A stretch of DNA of 64,000 nucleotides from Sipunculus nudus (GCA_026874595.1 CM049307.1:49687178-49751177), one strand, 5' to 3'; counted from the stretch's first letter, positions 34,223-47,856 are shown. Notes: a model not told the origin generated them from the sequence alone. Numbers and translations are program-made.

Positions 34223-34420
34223 CTATATATTGATTGAAATAAATTCAGTATTTGAATTATAGACTTTGGTTCCATTTCTGAGTTTACAATGAAATATTGT
34301 ATACCTTAACCTGGTTTAGAATTAATCTTTACTCGACAAAAAATAACATATTTTTTAAAACCTTACATTTGATTGTGATGTATTTGAAATGTGTCACACA
34401 GACAATGTCCCTGATAACCC
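34045..34420 (+). repeat. Dispersed repeat with C and AT runs, partner of 17600-17830
   Basis: A C-rich run at 34061-34093 and (AT)n at 34167-34212, then the shared part from 34250. A 76-codon frame at 34297 lies inside it and is not supported. Confidence 0.75.
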
Positions 34421-34839
34421 TTACGCGCCTTGAAGATCATGTGACGTCACTGTCGTTAGGTATATATCTTAAATTCATATTAGATATTTTAGAATTAGAT
34501 CTCCCTCTCCATCTATTGGAGCTATAATTCAATCAGTAAGAGAAGCGGGAACACAAGCTGAAGCTATGACTTCGACTGACGCACGTTAGCTGTCAATAAA
34601 TTTGGTCCGACGCTTTAATATCTCAATGAATATAGTGTTTTCCATTCAAGCCAGTCTCCCTTTTCTGAATATTTAATATTATTATAATGTGATGTTAATG
34701 AGGTTTTCATATTAGGAACTAGCTAAAAATTTACAATATATCAGATATTCCGTTGATTCATATTGAGAAATTAAATGCTACCAAGGTCTATGCGCACCAA
34801 TGTCTGAAAACCCTATATGTGGGCACTGAAATCCCTACT

Positions 34840-35180
34840 GTCACACTTGGAAGATAAACATGCATTACTACAAAATCTCCGGTGACCACCACGAATTGTG
34901 CTTAATGTATCAGGCGATCCTGCGTGAAAGTGTACACCACCTGCTAAGCCCGAGGGATCGACTGGTTAATACAAGGAGTCTGGTGTCTCGCTCTAGGTAG
35001 TAGATGGCCCGGTACTTAGTAAAAGATGAACGGAAGCTGAGAGGAAAACGTCAAAATGTCCATCTGATGGACACCTTGGCAGTCACGCATTTTACTTTTC
35101 CGTCTGTCATGAAACTTTTTTTTTCAATGTCCTAATAAATTCTGATATTGATAACATCGATTGATTTCCTGAGTAAGATT
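34840..35180 (+). repeat. Dispersed repeat, partner of 20676-21078
   Basis: The words are as for the partner; by eye identity is 70-75 percent. Both copies end in a T-rich stretch followed by GAT...CGA(T/C)TGATTT. Confidence 0.78.
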
Positions 35181-35429
35181 TTCCGTCATTCCATTAGTTT
35201 TGATTAAGACTCCGTTAAAACGACTCTTTTGTCTATGGCGCCTGAACACAGCACTAAATTCAGACGACATAATCTTCTTGTCTAAGGGCTATTAGGTTAT
35301 GGTCTAATTTAATACTACTTCTATTACTACTACTGCTAGAACTACTACTAATACTACAAATAATTATATAAAAAATAATAATAATAGTTATAATAACTAT
35401 TATTATTAATATTATTATTATAAATGTAT

Positions 35430-37540
35430 TCATTTAGCGCTAAATGTCGGATACTCGGAATCGCATGCGCTAATACTCATATACAGGACACTATATATCG
35501 AAGAAAAAACATTAAACACTGCAGCTCTCCTCGAGCCCTCCCCCCTTTTTTTCTCTTTTTCCCCTATGTATTTGCTTTTCTCAGTTACTGACAAAAAGCA
35601 GATGCATCTTAAAGAAAAAAGTCTGCCCGTAGAGGTATAACTAATGTAAGGGTTGAGGATTTTCAAAGTATAGTAGGAAGCGGATTCAAGGCCTTGAAGA
35701 CGAAACAGCCGAAGGAAGGGTCACCGACACATTTCGTATAAAACTGCTTTCAAGCGAAAGACAAAGGTTTTGTATATCGACGGACGTATTATTCTAAAGG
35801 GTACATGCCTAGAGATCTACAGCCGTGTGCATACTGTATATGCGAAACAGTACGATGATTTATACAATTAGGTGTAGTAAGCTAGTTTACGCATAGTTCC
35901 GTTTATAAGTAGTCATAACGTGAATACGTTGAAAATATGTTTGCGAAGATAATTTTCACCCCATAATTATTTTTATTCATTCATCATGTTATTGCATGTT
36001 AAGAGCTGGAAGGTTCTGCGTTTGGCTAGTCTGCGATTTTTCTATCCTTTTTTAGGGGCAAGAAAACCTTACGAATTTAAACAGCAGGGAAAAGTTTTTA
36101 CCTGAAATACAATGTGATACACAATCCGCAATGATCTTTACGACAGCTTAAGAAACCTTGAGGTAATAAAAAGTGAGTCTCTGAGACAGATGGAAATACT
36201 TCTCGACGATAAACGACCAAGTAGGCAGGCAGGTCAATACTTTTTATTTTGAAAAAGAGAAAAGTCAAAACTTATAGTCTCAGTATATATTGTTAGTGCT
36301 CGTAAATTGGTCCATTTGGTCAGAAATGGCATGGAAGGTCAGCAGTATTATCAAGTGAACCTTGTGGCAATAAAAATGTACTAACCAAACATTTCAGCAG
36401 ACCCGATTCGGATCATGAAAAGGCCTTGCAAGGAATGGCGTTAGGTCTAATTAGTCAGACCATTTACGATTTAATTAAGGATATTTTTTTCTATTATTTA
36501 TAAATTATTAATGCTACTAATCTTTATTTCCATGCAAACGTCAAGCAGAGAAAAATCTTCAAACAAAAGGCAAAGATTTGGCCCTAAGAAAATAATGTTT
36601 CGTCACTTTTGAGCTGTGTTATTGGAGTTATTATAATCGTTGGACATGCTCTTTAAATGTTACTCTTAGAGGAAATCCAGGCGAATCCTAATCCAATCAC
36701 CGTAAGTCACTGAGAGGCATTATGAATACATATTTTACGTTTCCATTGAGCTATAAAATAAGACGTACATAGAGGTTTTGTGGCTGGGGACAATTGTCAC
36801 AGTATTATTGATCCTGTATTATTATCCGACTTTGCAATACAAGGCTTTGTTACTCAGCAAGGAAGACAATTGTCCTTCAAGTAGAAGTAAAATATTTTTA
36901 GATCCATTTCAGTCAAGCGGCCTTTACTACCGGTACCGTAGCTTTCTGAATTTCACGGACAAATTGACATTTATGAGAATATAGTGGCCGTTTTGCGTAC
37001 AATTGGCGGTGGTCTTATGTTTAATTGAATAGTGCCATGCATGGAAGATCTACGTACAACATAAAAAACAAGTGTTGTGTTCGAATCGCATACAAGAATC
37101 TTTCACTTTTTAGGTATAAAACATTTATATTTGTGAGGTCAGTCAGGCCAAATAAAAAGTTTATGTATAGCTAGAGATAATCATACCACTATTGATAAGC
37201 GATAAAAGTTGCAAGCTGGTATGCGAGTACATTTGAGACTATTAGATACCAATTCCATTAACAACAGTTAATGGAAAAAAGAGTTATCGTAAAAGAGTTA
37301 TAGTCTCTTGGTTATTATTAAACGTGGATGGTATAAATGTATGGAAGGACAACATGTGAAAGTAAAAATATACTTTAACAAAATCATCAAATACAGGATA
37401 ATGTGGAAGAGGGCGCAATTCAAATTTAAACACCTCCTTTCAGTCTTAACAATCCTTTCAGTATTTCCTATAATAACCTCCAACTCCCATGCAGTCTCCT
37501 AACAGTAGACAAACGAACCAAGCTTCACTTAATAAGTAGA
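35430..37540. other. Intergenic: nothing recognised
   Basis: Preceded by a degenerate (TAC/TTA)n tract at 35318-35421 that contains the near-palindrome AATAGTTATAATAACTATT. Frames at 35430 (minus), 36778 (no ATG) and 37298-37502 (both strands) are short and unconvincing. Confidence 0.4.
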
Positions 37541-38535
37541 ATAAATGGATCATCCATATCCATGATGTCCGGTGGGTCTCATTCATCACGAGCGTAACCC
37601 GGAAATGTCAATATGTCGGACGACCCTATGAGCCTGTGTTCAACATGATACCGTTTTTCGCCAGCGCCTTCATTTTATACATCCGTGTGTACAGTGTCAA
37701 TTTGAAATGTCTACTTAATGAATTAAATGTCACACCAATTGTATTTATTTCATGTTCTTATTTCTCGAAAATTAATAATCTCCGTAATTTATCATAAAAT
37801 ATTATGTTTTAGTGAAATGAAATGATCGAATATCGATGGCAAAGAAATCAGAATTTAATAACAAAAAGTATGTTAAGTGAAATAATTACCTGAATAATAT
37901 GATGCACCATGACACAGGGATAATAATTCTAACAATGAACTTATAAATATATATTGTTTTCCTTAAGGATAATGTTATTTAACTTCTTAACGCCGTTTTA
38001 ACAGTACACTCTTAAATCGTGATCGTGCTTGTTCAGTGTGTTACTGTATCGTGTGCTTTGCAATTTTCCAGTAAATTTTCAAAAATGTTACGAACTATTT
38101 ATTCGTTTTCATACTACCAGTTACAACTTATCGGAATATTTCAAACTGTTATGGCATTGTTGACTGATGATTTATAAGAGTAGCAAGAACAGAGTAACAC
38201 TATTAACTTCAGGATCAAAAGAGCATGATAACCGGTCTACATATGCAGTTGAATAATAACTTCTCGTAGGAGCTAATTAAGCCTTCGTATATAATTAATA
38301 AAAAATGATTTTATCAGTGTAATGTATTAAATAAGTGTAAAAGTAAAATGATATGTTAAACGATGTCTTTTCATCAAATCCAGAAACGTGACATGTCATG
38401 CGGCTATTCAGCATAATCTATTTCACACTTTTCAGTTATCTTTCTTCAAAACATAAAAAGATTATGGATAAAGACATGTACCTATTGCTTGAGGACGCCA
38501 GCAACTCCTTATGGACCAACGAAGTGTGATACGCC
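37541..38535 (+). repeat. 1-kb repeat arm, left, plus orientation
   Basis: This is the reverse complement of 46758-47829 along its whole length (for example CATGATGTCCGGTGGGTCTC against the 47785-47810 segment, and the end GAAGTGTGATACGCC against 46759 GCGTATCACACTTC). It also matches 55175-56100 in the same orientation, and its first 130 bp match 19000-19140. No reading frame is shared. Confidence 0.88.
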
Positions 38536-38994
38536 ATGGTCTAGATGTGGGGCAAAATAATACCCTCTGCTTAAGTGTAATATAATGAGTACCGAATTCC
38601 TTCGTCTGCAGCCATTTCCTACATCTAGAGGTGAATCCGTAAGGACTGTAATAAACTTAATACATTTTTATGGATCGAACAGGTAGTTATTTATAATCAG
38701 TAAACTCTCCATGGATCAGGTAGTGGCGTTTAGTAATGTCTAGAGGCAGATGAAAACGGACAACAGGGAGCAAACCATGGATCTTGGACGGGTCACTACA
38801 ACCCACTCTCATAGGCTAATTATAACCATTCAGGGCTAATTGCATGCAGGTAGCTGTGTTTACCTAAAGGTTCTGAGGGTTTATTCAGTGCTTCACTGGA
38901 TGTTATTATCCCTTTATTTACTGTGGGATATTTTCATTAACACAAGTTCCATTAGCCGGGAATTCAGGATGGATTAGTGCATACTTTATTTTTT

Positions 38995-40230
38995 AGATCA
39001 GCTGACTGCAAGTCATCTGATCTAAAGCAATCACCCCTTGTCCGTCCGGTCGTATGTTAACAAGGCACAATTCGTAAACGTCAGACCTAGAAATTTCTAA
39101 CTGTATATCTAGGGAGCTCCTAGGCAAATCTCCTTTGAAACTCGGAATTAGGTCACTGTGACTTATATTCTGCGATTTATGGGCCGAAATGTTTTTTGCA
39201 ACCAGACAGTCAAACAAAGCACACATAGTGTCCATTAGACCCAGAATCTTCCAACATAACATTCAGGGAGGTCCTTGGCAAATGTTCTAGTAACAGAGAC
39301 ATAAGGTCCCAACGACCTATATTCTACGACCTATAGGAATAGATGTCTTTGAGCACACTGTATGTCAATTGGGCACAAGTATCTGTTAGGCCTATAATCT
39401 TCTATCACAATATCCAGGAATGATCTGGGAAAATCTTCTTCGAAACCTGAAATTAGGCCATGGTGACCCATATTGAGCAAGCTACTTGCAAGCAATATAA
39501 TTCGGAGCACCTAGAGAGTGACACAAAGGGCACAAAACTTAGTTGTTGACCCTAGAACCTTCTGTTGTAAAATTCAGGGAGGTCCCTGACAAGTCTCCTT
39601 TGAATTTTGAAATGGGGCCGCTGTGACTTAAATTGTGTGGGCTACAGGAAAATAATGATGATATTAGTAAAGTAAAAATTAAGATGGGCAGAAATCATAA
39701 CAATTGGACCTAGAACCCTTTTACATAAATTCAAGGAGGTCTTGGGCAAATCTCCTTCAACACGGGAGAATGGCTCATGATGTCCCATATTCTATGAGGT
39801 ACGAGCCAAAACCCTAATTTCTGAGCACCCAGAAAGCCAGACATTGCCATAATTTTAAATGTTGGATCCAGACACGTGATTGTAATATGTCTCCTTGGAC
39901 AACCATAAAAGGTAACTGTGACTATATTTTATCGGCTATGTGATAGGACATGATTTTAGCACCGTATAAATCAGACGGGTACAATGGTAACAGCTGGACA
40001 AGGAAACTTCTAATTTAATCAAGATCCTGGGAGGCCCTGTAAAATCTTCTTATAACCCTAAATAAGGTAACTGTGGCCCATATTCTAAGAGCATTTAGCA
40101 TCAGATGTTTAAGATAGACAAAAATCGTAGCAGTTGGACATGTAACTTAGCATCTAGGAAATTCTAGGTAAAATCTTCTTGAAAACCCTAAGAAGTATTT
40201 TTCATCTGATCATAACATTTAAAATTAATA
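38995..40230 (+). repeat. Hairpin-headed satellite array, 150-160 bp period (start of unit A)
   Basis: An almost perfect hairpin opens the array at 38995-39023 (AGATCAG and TGACT pairing with AGTCA and CTGATCT around a GCA loop). Then follows CACCCCTTGTCCGTCCGG. The body repeats a phrase built on CAGGGAGGTCCTTGGCAAA, GGTCACTGTGACYTATATTC, GAGCACCCTG and GGGCACAAA. Phrase starts are near 39111, 39265, 39415, 39575, 39733, 39890, 40027 and 40157. An 89-codon minus frame (38993-39262) is incidental because other units break it. Confidence 0.8.
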
Positions 40231-43200
40231 TATGCACCACTTGCATGTCAAATTCAGCTTAGCATCAGTTTCCTCTTTTTCTAACTATTAATTGTACCAT
40301 TTTCAATTGAATGTTCTTTGTTGGCTGCAAGAGCCTGTTGTAGCCTCTCCGATTTCCATTTCCATTCCATTCAACAATCGGCAGAATAATTAAGCTCTGC
40401 CCATTCCATTAGTTATAACAATGAGCTCCATAATCAAGTTTTAGTTACTCACACTGCAGTGTCTCCAAAATTAGGTTTGTGAATTAAAGATATTTTGTGT
40501 AAAAGGACATTCACCTAATAAAATGAGAGCTTAAATACACTTGTTCCTTTAATTAAATCAGTGTATTGGAAAGAAATGTCATGTAATTAACCTGATCAAT
40601 CATTACTTTAAGTAGCGTTTGCACCAGTTAACTTGTCAGTCTCAAATAAAAAGCGTAAAGCTTGACTGAGTTGATTAAATGTTACCCTTTATTTCTGTAA
40701 ATAAAAGTGAATAATGTTATATCCTTATAACTACAATACGGAACACTTTTTCTGGACTGTATTTTCAAGAACTGTCCGAAAGCGAAATCTCCTGAAAATG
40801 TGTTTTATGTTCTTTAGATGTCAATAGTTTTATGTAACAAGCAGGTCAAGGAAAAGTCCAATTATTATATCATCACCCGTTTTGTCAGCAAACGGATCAT
40901 AGCACAAGACCCATGCAGAAAACTTTGGAATTTAGTAAAAATTAATAGGGAATTTCTTTCCCAGCAGTGAATCATATTTTCAACTCGGCGTCAGAAGGCA
41001 AAGGTCAGATAAGATGGTTCAAGACACCAGGATTAACTGTTTTATGTATTTTTTATATATTTTTGTGTTCTATTTATACTTTTTTATACTCTTTGAAATC
41101 AAGATGACATTCATAATTTTTTACCGTCATGCTATCCTGCTTTACCTACATAGATCACCTGCAATGGTCTACGAAATTTAGAATTCGACCAGCTGATGAA
41201 ATGTCTTATATACAAAGGCCTGCTATAGAAGATAGCGGGACTAGGCAATCCACTTTTAGGATATGATGAATGGCAGTCAACCTCGCCATGCAAATAAAAT
41301 ATAAGAGGACGTGACAGACGAGTCCCCGTTCCTCGCATAATGTTACAGCGACTCTAAGGTAGTTCCAGCAGTCCTCACCGCAGTCCTAGTAGTTCTCACG
41401 GCAAACTAGGGATCGAATGACTGATTATCTACAGCTGTGTAGCACCTTGGCCTCCTCTTTAAGCAGAGTGCGTTGACCGTCCATTGGCCTGATAAAGTAG
41501 ACAGAGGGCCACAGGGATAGGTTCTGTAAAGGAGTCTAACGAATGCCTGTAAGCTGGATCATTTTGGATGGGTGTGTGGAATGATATGATAAGGACCTTT
41601 CTAAACTCCAAGGTTAATTGCATTATAACATTGCATTATAGTGAGGCCCAATTTCCATTTCTACCGTTTCAAGGTATATAAATGCTATATAATTCGTTAA
41701 ACCGTGCATATGAACAATGTAAATTAAATTAATATACATATTACTTTTATCAAGGAGGGGGACTGAGACAAGAGTAGCAAATAGCAAGCCTGTCCCTGGA
41801 AAACAGGGGCTGCGACTCTGTAGAAGCATTATTTTGGTGTGACATAAGTTCAATTAAAGAAAGCCGGGTATATAGAAAAGTCCTCTTTACACAAAGTTAC
41901 ATTGATAATTTACTCTATTTGGGTATAATTTGCAATTTTTATTTTAATTTCAGCCTGTTTAATTGGCTTGAATGTTATGGAAAAGAATAGAATATCATTG
42001 AGAACAATCGGAGTTATGTAACATTAATGGGATTTCATCTTAACACACCTAGCGGTGGTTTAAATATGATGAACAAGATCCCCTTAGTTTTAACATCGTC
42101 AAAATATGGATTGGTTTGGAATTTCCGTAAAAACTCAGTAACAAATTTGAGAGTTATGTTTCAGAGATAATTTCTGGCTTTAATGTTAACTCTTTAATAG
42201 GACTAATATTTTTTACTTGTTATATCTGGTTTTAACTATTTTGGTAAAGAAAATATATACATTTGTAAAGAGTATATATATCTGTTAAGAATATATTAAC
42301 AGAACGGTCCATACTATTACTTGGACCTAGGGGTCCGTGTCTTGTAACTCACACTGCTATAACAACGTTTAGACCCCTACAGTGCTTTTTTTCTTTAAAT
42401 CACGTTCTATGACATTGTCATCTGTGGATAGCATTTTGATTAACACGATATAAGCAGTGATGTATAACAAATCACTGTTCCGTCCAAAACTGTTATACGA
42501 AAGGTTCAGGTGCAGTGAAAGTAGTTAATTTCGTTGGACAAAATGTAGTGATAATAACACAAAGTCTCCTCTAAGCCGCTCTACCCTATCAGGGTCGTGT
42601 TTAATTCACAAACGAGTGCGCCTTTCGGGGGTTCTACTTTGTTATGATATAGCAAGGGGGGTGCAATTAAACAGCCAGGGCTCGCAGGTACCATAGTCAC
42701 CAGGCTTTTCTAACACCCGAATATAAAACAGGAAGAAGGATGCGCTACTGCCATGGCTTTCAGTGGGTCCGCAACTGGATGGAATTCTGTATATGCACAT
42801 ACTTGGTTAAGCTAGCATCATAATAAAACGGAGGCAATAACCTTCACGGAAATCATTTAAAATCAGTTGGTGCTTTGTGACAGCAGACGGATCTTGAAAG
42901 TTTTCTCTGACATATACCACAATTAACTGTAAATGATCTGTCAAACGCAAGGTTTCCCAACAAAGTCAACATATTAGTTTGTATATTCTGAATAAATGAT
43001 AATGAATAAACAACTGGTGAAGTGAAATAATCTTTTTCAATAATATGTGTATTATCTCATGTGTATTATCTCTGTTCCTGATGACTGAAGTTACCGAGCA
43101 TACCATCAAGGCACACGGTTGTGCTATCTCAAATTCACCTGTTTTTTTACGTTGTCACGGATCTATGTGTGAGTAAACACCAATCTGTCAGCAACCGTAT

Positions 43201-44388
43201 ACTATGACAAGAATGCATGACCGGAGGTTCGGGCATGAACGACAACTCCCAAACAGTGGAAACATGAAAGAAGAAACACAAAAGAAAGCTTGACAAAAAG
43301 CTGAAAAAAAGCTTGACAAATCATGATTTGTAAAATTGCGCAGTTCGGCCACCTGGTGGCGTGGGCAGCAAATTTATATTTAGCGCCACTGATCGTTCCC
43401 CAAGCAAGTTCTTTTTTATAAAAAAAAAGTGTACAGGATTACCCAAACTTTTCAAAACAAAATATTGGCATTATATTTACGTAGGCACACTATATTTCAT
43501 TGTTTTTTTAAACAATGACCCAGCATTAACAAAAGGGTCGATTTACAATACGTTAGGCTTATTAGGAATACAGTGTGTTCTTCATTATAACTGTCAACGG
43601 TGCCAGGATTTACTGAGCGTTCCATGAACCGATGGCCAAAGTCCTCCAGTTACATTCTTAACAATACCCCTTGTCACTTGAATTGTAATACCTTTGGGGG
43701 GTCTGTTCTTGGTCATGCTTTGAAGACTTATTTATAGCTCGTGTGGTTCAGACGTCGAATTCTAAAACAGGATTAGAAGTTTAACGAAAACGTCCATATG
43801 GCCTCTATAGTTCCTCAAAACACAGGCCACCTGGGTAGTTCATACACCATGGAGTTATATCTAAAATAATGGGCTATAAAACTTCTTAGACTTCGCTCAA
43901 ATACACATTACCCGTAATGTTACATGTTGTGCTCAGATTTTGGGCGGTTTATTGGCTTCGTTGGAGACTTTCCATTTACAATGTGTTCCGCCTGGGAGCT
44001 GGGCAAGCCCAACACGCCGTCAGACGCCATCTGATTTTGTATTAGCTCAAGGGTAGGAGAAAGATCAATTTAAGATATCATTATTACTTCTTCGAGCGGT
44101 CAGGGACAAAACCCCAGCGTATCAATAACCGCAATTTTCCAGCTGTCAAGCAAAGTGACATCATATGTCTAGCGGTCTTCTTTCAGGACGTACATATAGG
44201 ACTCGTTCTGCCTCGTATAGATGTGCATCTTTGAACGTGAAAGCATTTGAACACAACAGGCACAACTTAGGCCATTAGACAAGAGTAGGTATGGATCTTA
44301 TTCACGGTAAGAATGAGGCCCGATAGTCTTATCTTTGTATCTCGGCCTTTTAACTCCTATGTATTTTTATTATATTTTTATTATAATA

Positions 44389-44438
<50 letters not shown>

Positions 44439-46510
44439 ATGAGAGAGAGGGGGGGTGACAAGTAAGAATCTAGTATGCATGAGTATTGTAATCCATTTTG
44501 AATCCTAGCAATCATTATAAAAACCAACTTCCGTTCACCTTGATTTTTTTTTCTTTTGCATTATCTAGGAAACATAAAAAAACATCTATTTCTTCGAACC
44601 TACAACTACGCAACAACTCGGTAAACCTACTGCTATATCACAGCAGTAACACCGCAAGTGACGGAGCCAATCTTTAATGATGCGAACAGATTTTCCTCTT
44701 CCACAAATGCAAGCTAAGGAAAGCAACGGACCGTCTTGGGTTATATACCTAATTTTTATTTGGTTATCTTGGGAATTATACCATGACACCTGATGCAAAA
44801 TCGATTGATTCGCACTAAGGGAACGTTTTACCCACATATGTAAATCGACTGGTGCTGCTGAGAGTATTTACGGGAAACATTTAGTTTGTATCAATTTCGT
44901 CATCCATGAACAACATCAAGTTATACTTTACACGACCTTTTTTTGTGAAACCACCTACAGATTCTCATAGAACTATAGTAACAGGTAAATGTAACACGTG
45001 TCTCTGTGGAAACTGTCATCGAACAATTGCTGGTTATGAGAGTTTTGAAAGTCATTATACCTGTACAGATGCGCCATACATCTTCTCAACAGGGGATACT
45101 GAAGGAACAAGGCCAGCAGAGGAGTGCTTTTGAGACCAGTCGAGTAGGGAAAACTAATCAAGCATGATGTATTGGTGACAAGATGTTGAGAGTTGAGGCT
45201 TATACGTTATTGTCCAGACATTTGTATTACATATGGTGTATATTCCCCGCACATACATTGTTCCAGGATCCATCCTCCCTGTCTTTGTTGAAGGTATGTT
45301 CAGTGACTAAGACTTTCCTTTTTTCGTTTTTAATGTGATTTGTCCTTCCACTGTGAGGCAAATGACTGTCTAATTATCTTAGAGACAACACTTCTTCCAG
45401 TGTAAGTTGCTCTTTTTTACCAGAACCTTAAACTTTAAATTATTGACTTAAATGCTCCAACTAGACAAGAATGATATTTAAGTATTTCTTTATATCCTTT
45501 ATGTTACATATTTTGCAGCGAAAAATTGTTCATTTTAATATAAGAAGCGAAAGATGGCTTCCGTATACTTAACTGTGCGTCGCAATAAGCAGGATAGTGT
45601 GAGATTCAGGGCCACGGACTCCTGCTTATAACCCTTATACTGCTTTTTTTTATCCTCAAGTTATACTAAACGGACACCCAGAGATAAAGCCATACTGAAA
45701 TAAGACATGCAAGATATAACACCCTTATTTATTGAAAAGAACTGACTCTACATTATCTATGCCCTATTTGAGGAATATCTAGTTTTGTATAAACAGGTGA
45801 AAGTTAGCAGAAGGCACTTTATCTTTCTTCATAATGACTACTAGGAAAACTGAAAATGGCTGGCACAGCTGATAAAGAAGTCTGAATGAGTAGAAATCGG
45901 TACATTGCATCTTTATACGGTGAAAAGGCAAGCCCGCCAAATGTTGATGTTTCAACTGTTAACATTGGGCCAGAATGACGAAATGTCAAGTCAATATGAC
46001 ATATTCCTCAAATTTACACCTTTCATCGTAGTCTATATGGAAAGTTTAGCTGTGCTATCAAATATAAATTAATTTCTAGTGTTATGATATTATTAATAAA
46101 TCTAGACAGCTCAACTACATCTTATACATGGTGGAAAATTCTTATTTATTTGTATTTTCTTCATCTAAATATCTTGGTGGAAAATTCTTATTCATTTGTA
46201 TTTTCTTCATTTGAATCTCCGTAGGTCAAACATGTATGCGTCCAATGTCAAGGGACTTGGTCATGCTTTGTCTGTTTATAAGGATATAGCACCTTGACAA
46301 CCGAGACAAAAGCCACTTAGATCTTGTACATGGAAGACATTTCATGGCCATTTTTCATAAGAGATGGCGCTAACAGATTCTCTGAAAACAAAGAGGTAAT
46401 AGTAGATTAAAGAAAAAGTGAGTATATATGAGTGAGTAGTCCTTGACAGACGGCAGACAAACAAGCACACCTGTATAAAATAAATCGTTCATATATGCAT
46501 GGTATCTGAT
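39331..46510. repeat. Segmental duplication unit, copy A
   Basis: Copy A aligns with copy B for about 6 kb (39341 with 47871, 40321 with 48895, 41440 with 50024, 42040 with 50817, 43350 with 52075, 44990 with 53625). From 43860 on it also aligns with copy C. Identity is roughly 80-85 percent by eye. No open frame is kept between copies. For example the 75-codon frame at 44906 and the 88-codon frame at 43361 are shifted or stopped in copy B. Only copy A has a roughly 100-bp insert at 41755-41850. An AT microsatellite (44404-44440) precedes GAGAGAG. Confidence 0.92.
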
Positions 46511-46514
46511 GTAA

Positions 46515-46757
46515 ATGTGTACCTTATTAGTCCCTTAATTGTTTGTCAAGTGTACTCATAAATACACGTTCAGACAGCCAATGACCCTAAAGTATTATAA
46601 AGTCTTTAGACGCCCATTTCTTAACTTATATATTCCTTTTAAGTTGCAAGAGTGTGCTAATTGCACATGTGCAGTGGACGCAAGAGTGCGTATTCGGACA
46701 ACGCGATAAAAACACAAAGCCTTCTGCAGTCATTCTTTCTTTAGCTCATTATTCCAT
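46515..46757 (+). repeat. Short duplicated block shared with 56150-56440
   Basis: GTGTACTCATAAATACACGT and TTCGGACAACGCGA(T/A)AAAAACACAAAGC occur in both places in the same order. In the right-hand place the block follows the 1-kb arm; here it precedes an inverted arm. This shows an inversion or an independent insertion. Confidence 0.8.
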
Positions 46758-47829
46758 TAGCGTATCACACTTCATTGGTCCAGAAGGAGTTAATGGTGTC
46801 CTCAAGCAATAGGAACGTGTCGTGATCCATCATCTTTTTTATACTTTTAAGAAAGTTAACTGAAAAGCGTGATATGGATGATGCTGAATAGCCACATGAC
46901 ATGTCACTTTTCTGGGGTTGATGAAAAGACCTTGTTTAACATTTCATTTTACTTGTACAGTTATGCAATATATTACACTGATAAAATCATTTTGTTATTG
47001 ATTATATGACGAAGGCTTGATTAGCTCTAACGCGAAGTTATTATTCAACTGCATATGTAGACCGTAAATTGCTTTCATAAATCATCAGTCTAGTCAACAA
47101 TGCAATAACAATTTAAATATTATGATAAGTGATGACTTGTAGTGTTAAAAAGAAGAAATATTTTGTAACGCATGAGAATAATTGCAAAGTACATGATACA
47201 ATAAGACATTGAACGACCACGATCACGATTTAAGGGTTTACTATTAAAAAAGGCATTTAGAAGTTACTGATTTATTGTTCTGTTTATATATTTGGGTATT
47301 TACTGCTTTGAAAGTGAGTTTGGTATAATTATGTTAAACGGTTTCAATAGTAATTACATTATACTTATGGAAAACAAAATCTGATCATTAGTTCATTGTT
47401 GAAATTTTAATTTAAATTTATCCCTGTGTCATGGTGCATCATGTTATTAAGGTACTTACTGCACTGAACATTTTTTTTTATATTAAATTCTGATTTCATT
47501 TACCATCGATATTCGATCATTTCCATTTCACAAAAAAAAAACCATATAATTTTATAATAAATTACGGCGAGTTTTAAATTTTCGTGAAATTAGAGTATGA
47601 AAAAGTAACATTTATTCAGTTATTACAAATGGTGTGACATTAAATTTCATTCATTCAGTTGTCATTTCTAATTTACACTGTACACACGGATGTAAAGTGA
47701 CGGCGCTGGCGAAAATTGTATCACGTTGCACACAGGCTCCTAGGGTCAACCGACATATATTCATATTTCAGGGTTACACTAACAATGAATGAGACCCACC
47801 GAACATCATATGGTTATCTATTTATATAG
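46758..47829 (-). repeat. 1-kb repeat arm, middle, minus orientation
   Basis: This inverted copy of 37541-38535 lies directly between segmental copies A and B. It starts sharply after GCTCATTATTCCATTAG and ends at CTATTTATATAGG, just before the satellite array of copy B. Confidence 0.88.
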
Positions 47830-47856
47830 GACTGGCAGCTTAAAAAATTAGATTAG

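Noticed and set aside
35318-35421. Structured RNA at AATAGTTATAATAACTATT
   Set aside because: Low-complexity trinucleotide tract; such palindromes arise easily in TTA/TAA repeats.
43350-43364. CTCF-like site CCACCTGGTGGCG, also near 52075
   Set aside because: Core is imperfect and the copy B version (CCACACGGTGGCG) is worse. No array or boundary context visible.
43361-43627. 88-codon frame in copy A
   Set aside because: Begins at GTG, and the copy B equivalent (52085 on) shifts frame and stops early.
44906-45133. 75-codon Cys-rich frame (GKCNTCLCGNCHRT part)
   Set aside because: Copy B is frameshifted within it and copy C is more decayed, so it is not maintained as protein.
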